Source: JBDUDR01 sp040002845 (GTDB lineage Bacteria; Actinomycetota; Actinomycetes; Propionibacteriales; Nocardioidaceae). From it: a stretch of DNA of 29,571 bases. Location of the stretch: contig JBDUDR010000019.1 of the NCBI GenBank assembly GCA_040002845.1, positions 1 through 29,571 on the forward strand, written 5' to 3'. The position numbers were made by a program, and so were the translations under genes. This document shows, one piece after another, positions 6,686 to 14,287 of the stretch (positions are counted from its first letter, which is position 1; every line of letters starts with the position of its first letter). The notes beneath the pieces are model-generated. The model was not told where the DNA came from. It saw only the letters and a program-made list of their open reading frames with translations, and made no database searches.

Positions 6686-9118
6686 CTACGACAGGCTGAG
6701 GACACAGAACCGACCGTCGAACTCGACGGTGGAACCGGTCAGGTTGGAAACGGTGATCCAGTAGGTAGCGAACTCGTCGCTCGCGCGTTGCACGCTGGTT
6801 GACCAGGTGACCTGCCGACCGGCGCCCCCAGACACGGTCGTCGGAATGATCGTCCAGATCACGTGCCAGCTCGCCGGCCAGTTGAAGGTAAACCAGGTGA
6901 CTGTCTGGTTCGGTCCGAGTTGACCGTGCCACTGCGCGCCACACCACGGCGCACTCGGCCCGTCGACCTCGAGCTCCCAGACCCCTCGGTTGCGCGTGCC
7001 CGCCCGCAGCACGCGGGCGTGGGGATGGAACACCAGATCGGCGATCAACGAGTTGGGTAGACCGGCGCTGAAGCTCGTCCAGGTGGCTCCCGCGTCACGG
7101 GTCTCATAGACCCCGAGGTCGGCGGCAACCCAGGCTCGGTTCCCGTTCGCAATGTCTATCTCGACCGCGTTGACCGGAAGGGAAGGCAGCCCGGCCGAGA
7201 CATCGGTCCACGACGAGCCGCCGTTGTCGCTCCTGAAGACCCGGCCGCCACCGACCATCGTGCTGGTCGCCCAAACCCGGGAGGGGTTCGAGGGATCCAC
7301 GGCGATGTCGCTGATCCAGGCCTGCCTAGGTGAGGTGAGAGTGGTGACGCTCCACGAGGACGTGCCCCAGTCAAGCCGGTATACAGCGCCGCCGTTGGTG
7401 CCGACATATATCCGGTCACCGGTGGAGGCGCACATCGCCGTGACCACACCCCCCGGAAGCGCCACGTTGGTGAAGGTTCCGCCTTGATCACGTGACACGT
7501 AGGCGCTCTGGCCGGCCTGCGCGACAGTTGAGCCGTTGACCTCCAGAGGAGGATAGAAGAGCGCGCTGTAGGTGTTCGGGACGTTCGGACCGATCCAGGA
7601 GAAGGACCCCCAGTCGCCGTTCGACGTCGAGCGCTCCATCCCCATCCTGTAGTAGGAGTGGTACACCCGGGTCGGGTCGGCTCGGTTGACCCCGCAGTCT
7701 CCACCGTCTCCGTCTGCGACGTGGTCCCACACGGCCGATCCCGTGTAGCGCATGCTGCCGTTGTCCTGCGTGCCGGCAATGAGCCAGCGTTTCGTCCCAT
7801 ATCGCTGGGCGATGTACTCCACCTCGGTGATGCCCAGCCCCCGGTTCAGCGCTGTCCAGGTCGTACCGCGGTCAGGTGTACGGAAGAGTCCGCCATCGCA
7901 GCCGACGTACACCGTGCCCGGGTCGGATGGATCGAACGCGATGGCGTGCTGGTCGGGGTGGATGCTGTCGCCGGTGGGGCGGGAGGAAATGTTCTCCCAG
8001 GTCCAGGTCGTGCCGCTCCGCTCTCCGCGGTAGACGTGGATGGCCCCCAGATAGACGCGATCCGGGGTGTCGGGTGCGGTGGCGCAGAACCAGTCGTACC
8101 AGGCCTGGCCCGTGTCGTTGGCGGGTACGCTCTGGGCGGTCCAGCCGCCGCCACGCCCGCTCCGCCGGTAGAGATAGGCCGTGCCACCCGAGGCTCCCCA
8201 GGCGTGGGCGATGGCAGGCTGGGACGGCGCATGGGACACCGCGAGCCGATCCCATCCCGCCGGCGCGCCTGCCATCGTCACGGGCGTGAAGCTCGCCCCG
8301 CCGTTGACGGACCGGTGCACGCCGTCGCTGCAGGCGGCCAACACCTCGACGTGGTTGCCGCGTTTCAGCGCGGAAAGGTCCCAGCACCTGGTCGACACCA
8401 CATTTGTCCAGCTGGCCCCGGCATCGGTCGACAAATAGACGCCGCCGGTGGTGGCTGCCAGCAGCCGGCCGCTGTCCGTCGGGTCCACGACCAGGTCGAA
8501 GAACCCCCTGCCCACGAAGGGTGCACCCGCGAGAAGAGCGAACGTGCTGCCGCCATCGGTCGACCGCAGCACTCCGGCGCCCCAACGGGCGTACCAGTTC
8601 CCCTCGCCGGTCCCGACATAGACGATGTCCGGCTGGGAGGGATCGAAGGCGATCGCTCCGGTGGTCAGCGAGGGTGCGTTGTCGGTGCGAGGCGACCATG
8701 AGGCGCCAGAGTCGAAGGACTGCCACACACCGCCGCCCGCCCCGCCCACGAGGAGATGGGTCGAGTTGGCCGGATCGACCGCGATCGCGGCCACCCGCCC
8801 CGACACGTCCACGCGTGCCGAGCCGTAGGTCTGACCATTGGGGATGTAGGTCGGGCCGAGCCAGCGCCATGTTGGCGCTCCTGCCATCGGGGCCTCGGCC
8901 AGGGCCAGGGCGGTCGAGGCGTACTCGGCGGCGAAAGCGATGTCAGCCGGGTCAACGGCGGCTTGGGCGGCCGTGTCACTGCCATCCGGCCCTTGGCGTG
9001 CGGCGTTGACGATGCCGCTGGCGCCGCGCTGGTCCTCGAACAATTCGAGGCGGGCAAGTGCCTTGCCGCCCTCGGGGCTCGGTGGCTGTGGTCGGGGAAC
9101 TGCTGCTGGCTCCTGCAT
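6686..9118 (-). CDS. Large BNR/Asp-box beta-propeller protein with C-terminal beta domain, 810 aa
   Basis: Residues about 1-85 are an Ala/Pro-rich helical region. Residues about 86-720 are a sialidase/VPS10/GH74-like propeller with at least eight Asp-box or Asp-box-like turns (SFDSGASW, STDGGSTF, STDAGASW, SVNGGASF, TPDRGTTW, SRDQGGTF, SDNGGSSW, TRDAGATW) and repeated AVDPxNPxxVxVG strands. The final 85 residues are the small domain also encoded alone by the next gene. Propellers of this type are usually secreted glycoside-binding or hydrolytic proteins, yet there is no Sec or Tat signal here. The start is ATG 9118, overlapping the upstream stop as TGATG, so translation is coupled to the small acidic protein. 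Catalytic residues of GH33 or GH74 could not be assigned; a binding or scaffold role is as likely as catalysis. Confidence 0.88.
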   Translation of the reverse strand: MQEPAAVPRPQPPSPEGGKALARLELFEDQRGASGIVNAARQGPDGSDTAAQAAVDPADIAFAAEYASTALALAEAPMAGAPTWRWLGPTYIPNGQTYGSARVDVSGRVAAIAVDPANSTHLLVGGAGGGVWQSFDSGASWSPRTDNAPSLTTGAIAFDPSQPDIVYVGTGEGNWYARWGAGVLRSTDGGSTFALLAGAPFVGRGFFDLVVDPTDSGRLLAATTGGVYLSTDAGASWTNVVSTRCWDLSALKRGNHVEVLAACSDGVHRSVNGGASFTPVTMAGAPAGWDRLAVSHAPSQPAIAHAWGASGGTAYLYRRSGRGGGWTAQSVPANDTGQAWYDWFCATAPDTPDRVYLGAIHVYRGERSGTTWTWENISSRPTGDSIHPDQHAIAFDPSDPGTVYVGCDGGLFRTPDRGTTWTALNRGLGITEVEYIAQRYGTKRWLIAGTQDNGSMRYTGSAVWDHVADGDGGDCGVNRADPTRVYHSYYRMGMERSTSNGDWGSFSWIGPNVPNTYSALFYPPLEVNGSTVAQAGQSAYVSRDQGGTFTNVALPGGVVTAMCASTGDRIYVGTNGGAVYRLDWGTSSWSVTTLTSPRQAWISDIAVDPSNPSRVWATSTMVGGGRVFRSDNGGSSWTDVSAGLPSLPVNAVEIDIANGNRAWVAADLGVYETRDAGATWTSFSAGLPNSLIADLVFHPHARVLRAGTRNRGVWELEVDGPSAPWCGAQWHGQLGPNQTVTWFTFNWPASWHVIWTIIPTTVSGGAGRQVTWSTSVQRASDEFATYWITVSNLTGSTVEFDGRFCVLSLS

Positions 9119-9372
9119 CAGTCATCCTCGGTGTCGTCGTTGACCCATTCCGTTCCACGCGACCCGGGGGGCGTCGGCTCGCCCTTCCCGCCGGGCGCCA
9201 GTTCCTCAAAGTCGTCCACATCCGGGTCGGCGGCTGGCGACCCGTCGTCCCCTTGGTCCGTGTCCTCCGTGTCATCCGCGGCGATGCCCCGCGCCTGCTC
9301 GAACTCGCGCAGCCGTTCGGCAGCTCTGCCACCTGGCGGTTGCTCGCTGGTGTCGAATGGCTTCTTGGGCAT
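9118..9372 (-). CDS. Small acidic protein upstream of the propeller gene, 84 aa
   Basis: Start ATG 9372 (MPKKPFDTSEQPPGGRAAER), with a modest GGGG ribosome site. The first third is basic and helical (ERLREFEQARGI); the last half is strongly acidic (DDTEDTDQGDD, DPDVDDFEEL, WVNDDTEDD). It has no hydrophobic core, so it is probably disordered or folds on a partner. The stop codon shares its A with the ATG of the propeller gene (TGATG at 9116-9120), a typical sign of translational coupling and often of a physical partnership. No family is recognised. A chaperone-like or masking role for the propeller protein is possible but unproven. Confidence 0.7.
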   Translation of the reverse strand: MPKKPFDTSEQPPGGRAAERLREFEQARGIAADDTEDTDQGDDGSPAADPDVDDFEELAPGGKGEPTPPGSRGTEWVNDDTEDD

Positions 9373-9454
9373 CGCATCCCCGCAGTTCTGGACCAAGTCT
9401 AAGGGCGCGCGCGTCGGGCGGCTAGACCACAATGGCCCCGAGACGGTCCCTGGC

Positions 9455-10186
9455 TCAGAGGACCCAGCGCACGGTGTGCAGCTGGTCGTACATCGGCCCG
9501 CACGAGGCGGCGACCTCGGCCGGCCGGCCCTCCAGGGCGACATCGCGCGGCCGGTACGGCTCGAACCCGGTCGAGCGCAGCACCGCGTCGTACCAGTACG
9601 GGGCCCAGATTCCGTCGGTGTCGCGTGGTCCGGCCGGCCAGTGCAGCATCCGCGAGGTGAACGCGAGCCCGTTTTCCTCGCACAGTGCGCGGAGGTACGA
9701 CTCCGGATGTCGGAGGAAGTCCGCGGAGTCGATCACCCGCGGCGCTTGGCCGGCCGCGACCAGCTCGTCGTACAGCCGGGTCTGCTGCGGCAAGCCGATG
9801 TCGTCGACGGTGACTGTCTGTCGTGACTTGATGTACGACGCGACCACCTCGCGAGGATCGCGGATCAACAGGACGTTGGTGAGCCGTGCGATCCACGACC
9901 GGTCGATGTCGTCGGTCAGATGGTGTGCCATGTGCTTCTGGTAGAACACCGCGACGCCGTCGGGCCTGGGCCCGAGCAGCGTGTCGACGGCGACCCGCCA
10001 GTCGGTTTCGCCCTGCGCGATGACCTCCTCGCGAGCCGGATGGTTGATGCCCGTCACGTCGAGGTAGTGGGCGTACAACGGCTCGTCGACCACCATCGAG
10101 TCAAGCCGGTTCTCCCAGGCTCGCATCAGTGCGGTGGAGATGTTGCGCGGCCCTGACCACATGGCCAACCGGACGACGTCGTTCAC
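9455..10186 (-). CDS. P-loop sulfotransferase-like protein, 243 aa
   Basis: The N-terminus VRLAMWSGPRNISTALMRAW contains the 5'-phosphosulfate-binding P-loop-like motif (SGPRNIST) of PAPS-dependent sulfotransferases. LIRDPREVVASYIKS near residues 125-140 matches the 3'-phosphate-binding strand-helix. KHMAHH and the C-terminal LHWPAGPRDTDGIWAPYWY segment fit the family. Start GTG 10186 overlaps the aminotransferase stop as GTGA, so the two proteins are probably made in equal amounts. Whether it sulfates a small molecule or has another nucleotide-dependent role is unknown. No membrane segment. Confidence 0.82.
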   Translation of the reverse strand: MNDVVRLAMWSGPRNISTALMRAWENRLDSMVVDEPLYAHYLDVTGINHPAREEVIAQGETDWRVAVDTLLGPRPDGVAVFYQKHMAHHLTDDIDRSWIARLTNVLLIRDPREVVASYIKSRQTVTVDDIGLPQQTRLYDELVAAGQAPRVIDSADFLRHPESYLRALCEENGLAFTSRMLHWPAGPRDTDGIWAPYWYDAVLRSTGFEPYRPRDVALEGRPAEVAASCGPMYDQLHTVRWVL

Positions 10187-11124
10187 CCAGCCCGCCCGGC
10201 GGCTTGGACGTCCCGGTCCACGGCGCGGCGATAGAGCCGCAGCAGACGCTCGGTCATCGGTCGGCCGTCCGCGATCGAGCGCCCGTCCACCCGCCGCACG
10301 GGGACGACGCCGGCAAACGTTCCTGTCACGAAAGCCTCGTCCGCTCCGTAAACGTCGGTCAGGCTGAAGCTCTTCTCGTACGTCGGGATGCCGTCCTCGC
10401 GGGCTGCCAACAGGACGACACCGCGGGTGATGCCGCCGAGGCAGAACGCGCCCGACGAGGTCCACAGCTCACCGGACCGCACGATGAAGAAGTGGGTCGA
10501 GTTGCACGTCGCCACGAAGCCATGTGGGTCGAGCATGAGAGCCTCGTCAGCTCCCGCCGTGTAGGCCTGGATGCAAGCCGTGATGTCGTTCAGCTTGCTG
10601 TGGGCGTTGAGCTTCGGGTCGAGCACGTCCGGGTACGGCCGCCGGACATGAACGGTGAAGATGTCGATGCCGCGCTCGACCACCTCCGGCCTCGGCTGTT
10701 TGTACTCCGGGATGATCACGATCGTCGCGGGACCGAGCGTCATCCGCGGATCTTGGTACGGCGTGCTCTTGACCCCACGCGTGACCATCAGCCGCACGTG
10801 GACGCCGTCGGTCATGGCGTTGGACTCGAGGGTCTCGTATATCGCCGATCGCAGCTGCTCGCGCGACAGCCCGATGTTGAGCACGATGGCCTTGGCGCCT
10901 TCGTACAACCTGTCGAGGTGCCGGTCGAGGAACGCTGGATGACCGCGGTGTACGCGCAGGCCTTCCCACACCCCGTCCCCGAGGACGAACCCGGCATCGA
11001 ACACCGAGACGACGGCCTCCGCACGAGGCTTGAGCTGTCCGTTCACATAGATGAGTACGTCAGCATTGCGGGCGTCCTCGACGTAGTCATGTGTCCTGTG
11101 AACGGTCCGCTCGGTCACTGTCAC
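10183..11124 (-). CDS. Class IV PLP aminotransferase (branched-chain/D-amino-acid type), 313 aa
   Basis: Fold-type IV aminotransferase: ADVLIYVNGQLKPRAEA and SVFDAGFVLGDGVWEGLRVHRG form the N-terminal domain. GADEALMLDPHGFVATCNSTHFFIV, then LGGITRGVVLL and DEAFVTGTFAGVVPV are the cofactor and phosphate-binding segments. The PLP lysine is Lys177 in HSKLND or Lys171 just before; the spacing is shifted relative to the usual K-x-L-N pattern, so this subgroup may be atypical. Start GTG 11124 (or GTG 11118) lies behind AAGGGA; an ATG at 11142 would fall inside the inverted-repeat arm and lacks a ribosome site. It is coupled to the sulfotransferase-like gene. True branched-chain activity is not implied. 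Confidence 0.85.
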   Translation of the reverse strand: MTVTERTVHRTHDYVEDARNADVLIYVNGQLKPRAEAVVSVFDAGFVLGDGVWEGLRVHRGHPAFLDRHLDRLYEGAKAIVLNIGLSREQLRSAIYETLESNAMTDGVHVRLMVTRGVKSTPYQDPRMTLGPATIVIIPEYKQPRPEVVERGIDIFTVHVRRPYPDVLDPKLNAHSKLNDITACIQAYTAGADEALMLDPHGFVATCNSTHFFIVRSGELWTSSGAFCLGGITRGVVLLAAREDGIPTYEKSFSLTDVYGADEAFVTGTFAGVVPVRRVDGRSIADGRPMTERLLRLYRRAVDRDVQAAGRAG

Positions 11125-11138
11125 CGTGTCCCTTCGTT

Positions 11139-11204
11139 GCATCGACAGGCTGTGTTTGATTGTTTGAGACCAGGTGTAGACAACCAAACACAGCCTGTCG
11201 ATGC
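11139..11204. repeat. Perfect 20-bp inverted repeat in divergent intergenic region
   Basis: The left arm GCATCGACAGGCTGTGTTTG (11139-11158) is the exact reverse complement of 11185-11204, with a 26-nt centre. After one mismatch a further 4 bp (TTGT/ACAA) can pair. It separates the aminotransferase gene (minus) from the OsmC gene (plus), and its left arm ends only 4 nt before the aminotransferase ribosome site. It could be a leader hairpin, a large operator or the remnant of a mobile element. No T-tract follows, so it is not a simple terminator. Confidence 0.85.
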
Positions 11205-11249
11205 GGCCCGGGGGTCGGATCGCGGAACGATCGAGCCTTTGGAGCCGAC

Positions 11250-11726
11250 ATGCCTCGGACACACGTGTACGAGCTGACCGTCACGTGGACCGGGAACCTG
11301 GGCAGTGGCACCAGCGGGTATCGCTCGTACGACCGGGAACATGAAGTCACCGCGCACCGCCGGCCCATTCTGCTCGGGTCGTCGGACCCGTCCTTTCGGG
11401 GAGACGCCACCAGGTGGAGTCCCGAGCAGCTCCTGGTCGCCGCCCTGTCGCAATGCCACATGCTGTGGTATCTCCACCTGGCCGCCGATCGCGGAGTTGT
11501 CGTCAACGAGTACGTCGACCACGCGGTCGGTGTCATGACCGAGGATGCGGCCGGCCTCGGACAGTTCACCGGGGTGACACTGCGACCGGTTGTCGGGGTC
11601 GCGAACGCCTCGATGGTCGTAGCGGCACGAGCGGCCCATGCCGATGCGAATGCGATGTGCTTCATCGCTCGCTCGGTCAGGTTCCCGGTCCGGCATGAGC
11701 CGCGCGTCGCCATCTCGCCCGGCTAG
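11250..11726 (+). CDS. OsmC/Ohr-family peroxide-reducing protein, 158 aa
   Basis: The OsmC fold is shown by the order: N-terminal strands (YELTVTWTGN), substrate segment (LGSSDPSFRGDATRWSPEQLLVAALSQCHMLWYLHLAA) and C-terminal NAMCFIARSVRFPV. The two redox cysteines of the family, one in LSQCHML and one in AMCFIA, are both present; family members reduce organic hydroperoxides at the expense of lipoyl or other thiols in the cytoplasm. ATG 11250 has GGAG about 5 nt upstream. It resembles the OsmC (rather than Ohr) subgroup by the WSPEQLL helix. It is divergent from the aminotransferase operon and convergent with the acyl-CoA dehydrogenase. Confidence 0.9.
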   Translation: MPRTHVYELTVTWTGNLGSGTSGYRSYDREHEVTAHRRPILLGSSDPSFRGDATRWSPEQLLVAALSQCHMLWYLHLAADRGVVVNEYVDHAVGVMTEDAAGLGQFTGVTLRPVVGVANASMVVAARAAHADANAMCFIARSVRFPVRHEPRVAISPG

Positions 11727-11734
11727 AGCCGATG

Positions 11735-11800
11735 GGCGGCAACAAGTGTCGGATCGCGCGGAATAAGTGTCGGATCGTGGCGAATAAGTGTCGGATCGCG
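11735..11800. repeat. Three tandem copies of a 21-bp repeat unit
   Basis: The core AAGTGTCGGATCG occurs at 11744-11756, 11765-11777 and 11786-11798, with a period of exactly 21 bp. Between cores lies a GC-rich segment, and AATA precedes cores two and three. The array fills the convergent gap between the OsmC gene (ends 11726) and the acyl-CoA dehydrogenase gene (ends 11805). The same unit recurs at 20256-20293. Function unknown; the position suggests a 3'-end element such as a termination or structural repeat. Confidence 0.85.
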
Positions 11801-11804
11801 GGAG

Positions 11805-12971
11805 CTAGACCAGGGAGGAGAGGCCGCGTTTGGCGAGCTGGTCGGCGATGATGACGCGCTGCACCTCGCTCGCGCCCTCCCAGATCCGCTCTACGCGCAG
11901 CTCGCGGAAGAACCGCTCGGCGACGTTCTCACGCATGTAGCCGCGTCCGCCGAAGATCTGCACGGCCCGGTCGGCTACCCGGTTGGCCATCTCGGAGGCG
12001 TACAGCTTCACCATCGAGCACCTCGCATGCAGCACCTTGCGATCATCGCCGTCGTCGACCGACCGAGCCGTGGCGTACACCATCGACCGGGCCGCGAACA
12101 GCTCGGTGACACTGTCGGCGAGCATCGCGGCCACCAGCTGCCGCCCGATCAGCGGCGAACCATCGACAACCCGATCGGCGGCGAAGGCGGTCGCCTCCTC
12201 GATCAGTCGCTCGGCGGCGCCCAGGCATCGTGCGGCGACCATCAGCCGCTCGAACCTGAACCACTCGTACGAGAACGTCATCCCGTCGCCCTCACCGCCG
12301 ACCAGGTGCGACGCCGGCACGCGTACCCCATCGAAAGCGACGATCGGATGGTGATGCCCGATCGTGTGGGTGTAGGCGGGGGTCCGGACGACGCGGAGTC
12401 CGGGACTCGGGATGTCGACCACGAAGAGCGCGTGCTCGCCGGCGTGCGGACCGTCGGTAAGCACCGCCTGGACGAAGGCGTACGACGCCTCGTTGTACGA
12501 CGTCACGTGCCATTTCTCGCCGTCGATGATGTACGAGTCACCCTCGCGGCGAGCCGTGGTGGCCAACCCGGCGACATCGGAGCCCGCGAACTCCTCCGTG
12601 ATCGCGTAGCACTCGACCATCTCGCCGCGTACGGTCGGCAGCAGCCACCGGTCGAGCTGGAAGTCGCTCGCCACCGGAGCCCACCAGGCCGGGGGAGTGT
12701 CCATGACCCACCCGAGGGCATTGGTGACCCGACCGGCCTGCTCCTGCACCAGCACCTGCTGCAGCGACGTGCATCCTTGTCCGCCGACGCTCGTCGGCAT
12801 GTTGGTGGCGTACAGTCCAAGCTCGACCGCACGACGTCGATGGGCGTCGGCCGTCTCGGCAGGTAAGACACCGTCCGCGAGCTCCACGTCGACCTCGTAC
12901 TTGATCAGATCATCGGCGAACTCCCGGGCGCGGGACCGCAGGAGCAGGTCATCGTCGGACAGGTCGTACAT
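11805..12971 (-). CDS. Acyl-CoA dehydrogenase, 388 aa
   Basis: A FAD-dependent enzyme that introduces an alpha,beta double bond into an acyl-CoA and passes electrons to ETF. The domain order is normal: N-terminal helices (1-115), the middle beta domain with the ITEEFAGSDVAGLATTARREG signature and KWHVTSYNEAS, and the C-terminal helical bundle with QIFGGRGYMREN. The catalytic base is Glu365 in RIWEGASEVQRVII. ATG 12971 has GGAGG 4 nt before it. It is divergent from the FAD oxidoreductase gene across a 47-bp gap containing a TetR-type palindrome (13002-13017), and it belongs by position and operator to the catabolic regulon. The acyl substrate is unknown. Confidence 0.95.
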   Translation of the reverse strand: MYDLSDDDLLLRSRAREFADDLIKYEVDVELADGVLPAETADAHRRRAVELGLYATNMPTSVGGQGCTSLQQVLVQEQAGRVTNALGWVMDTPPAWWAPVASDFQLDRWLLPTVRGEMVECYAITEEFAGSDVAGLATTARREGDSYIIDGEKWHVTSYNEASYAFVQAVLTDGPHAGEHALFVVDIPSPGLRVVRTPAYTHTIGHHHPIVAFDGVRVPASHLVGGEGDGMTFSYEWFRFERLMVAARCLGAAERLIEEATAFAADRVVDGSPLIGRQLVAAMLADSVTELFAARSMVYATARSVDDGDDRKVLHARCSMVKLYASEMANRVADRAVQIFGGRGYMRENVAERFFRELRVERIWEGASEVQRVIIADQLAKRGLSSLV

Positions 12972-13001
12972 GATGCCTCCGTGCTCCGTTCTCGGAGCCT
13001 T

Positions 13002-13017
13002 GACTGGCCATTCAGCC
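13002..13017. promoter_or_regulatory. Degenerate copy of the shared TetR operator (site 1)
   Basis: GACTGG-CCAT-TCAGCC matches the GACTGA-N4-TCAGTC palindrome in 10 of the 12 arm positions. It sits in the only intergenic space between the acyl-CoA dehydrogenase and the FAD oxidoreductase genes, ending 1 nt before the ATG at 13019. It could control both genes. Confidence 0.6.
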
Positions 13018-13018
13018 T

Positions 13019-14287
13019 ATGTCAGGGTCATTTGTTGTGACGATAGGCCATTCGCTGCCACGCACAGCCGACGCTGTGGTGGTCGGCGGAGGCACTATCG
13101 GCGCCTGGACCGCGTGGTTCCTCAAGCACGCAGGACTTTCGCGGGTGGTTCTGATCGAGGCTGAGACGCTCGGCAAGGGCGCGAGCTCACGCGCGGCCGG
13201 CATGGTCCGTGCCCAGGGCGGCACCGAGGTGGCGGTCCGGCTCGGGATGTTCAGCCGGGAGTTCTACCTAATCCAGCAGCAGCTGCTCGGGATCGACTCG
13301 GGCTTTATCGAGCAGGGCTACTTCATGCCGTGCTTCAGTGACCCGGAGGTCGAGCAGGCCCACAAACGCATCACGATGCAGCACCGGCTCGGGCTCGACG
13401 TCCGCTGGGTCGACTCCGATGAGATGGACCGGCTCAACCCGACGATGCGCCCTGCTCAGACCATGGGCGCGAGCTACGCAGCTGGTGACGGCTACCTCGA
13501 TCCTCCGCGCAACGTGCTTGCCTACACCGCTGCCCTGTTCACCGCCGGAGTCGAGATCAACGAGCGTACGACGTTCACCGGGCTCATCACCCACGGCGAC
13601 GAGCGAGTCGTGGGGGTACGGACGACGGCGGGCGACATCGCCACCGAGCGGGTCGTACTCACCGGCGGCCCGACGCTCGCAGCCGTGGGTCGGGCCGTGG
13701 GAGTGCGCATCCCGGCCGGCGGCGCCCGGCATCAGGTGGTGGTCACCTCTCCCCATCCCGAGCTGGCGCCCGAGCGGCTGCCGATGGTGTTCGACGTGAC
13801 GTCAGGGATCTACTGGCGACCCGAAGAGGGCGGGGTCATGTGGGGCATGAGCAACCCGGATGAGCAACCCGGCGAGGCCACCGTCTTCGACTGGTCCTAC
13901 TACGACAAGATGCTGGCCCGGATGGCCATGTTGGTGCCCGTCGTCGAACACCTCGGACTGCGAAGGGCATGGGCCGCGACCATCGACTTCACGCCGGACC
14001 ATCTGCCGATCATCGGTCCGCTCCGCCGGGCAGAGAAGCCGATCGACGGCACCGTGGTGGCCGCGGCTGGCGGCCACGGCATGATGTGGGGTCCCGGAGT
14101 CGCCCGAGTCGCCGCCGACCTGGCCCTCGACGGGCGTAGCGATGTGGTTGACACGACAGACCTCGGTCTTGACCGGTTCGACGAACACGGTCACAGCCGG
14201 CTCGAGGCCGACCCGATAGCGCTGCCCTTCCCAGAGGTGACCGAGCAGATGGAGGAACCGGTCATCGGACAGGGCGCTCACGACTGA
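13019..14287 (+). CDS. FAD-dependent oxidoreductase of the DAO/sarcosine-oxidase type, 422 aa
   Basis: The N-terminal Rossmann motif DAVVVGGGTIGAWTAWFLKHAG (GGGTIG at about 23-28), the acidic ribose-binding end of strand 2 (VVLIEAE) and the SSRAAGMVRAQGG segment place it in the D-amino-acid oxidase superfamily. The second FAD segment, TIDFTPDHLPIIGPL...VAAAGGHGMMWGPGVA, is typical of sarcosine and dimethylglycine oxidases/dehydrogenases. Expected reaction: oxidation of a secondary or N-methyl amine to an imine. ATG 13019 abuts the operator and has no ribosome site, so it is either leaderless or the real start is GTG 13037, with AGGG upstream. Its 3' end overlaps the convergent CoA ligase gene by 26 bp. 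Confidence 0.9.
   Translation: MSGSFVVTIGHSLPRTADAVVVGGGTIGAWTAWFLKHAGLSRVVLIEAETLGKGASSRAAGMVRAQGGTEVAVRLGMFSREFYLIQQQLLGIDSGFIEQGYFMPCFSDPEVEQAHKRITMQHRLGLDVRWVDSDEMDRLNPTMRPAQTMGASYAAGDGYLDPPRNVLAYTAALFTAGVEINERTTFTGLITHGDERVVGVRTTAGDIATERVVLTGGPTLAAVGRAVGVRIPAGGARHQVVVTSPHPELAPERLPMVFDVTSGIYWRPEEGGVMWGMSNPDEQPGEATVFDWSYYDKMLARMAMLVPVVEHLGLRRAWAATIDFTPDHLPIIGPLRRAEKPIDGTVVAAAGGHGMMWGPGVARVAADLALDGRSDVVDTTDLGLDRFDEHGHSRLEADPIALPFPEVTEQMEEPVIGQGAHD

Noticed and set aside
7658..8701. Long open frame on the plus strand opposite the propeller gene
   Set aside because: It mirrors the codon structure of the propeller gene, has no family motifs, and the minus strand clearly encodes Asp-box repeats.
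11735..11800. CRISPR array
   Set aside because: The unit is tandem with a 21-bp period and spacers of only 8 bp that are similar between copies; there are no unique spacers and no cas genes.
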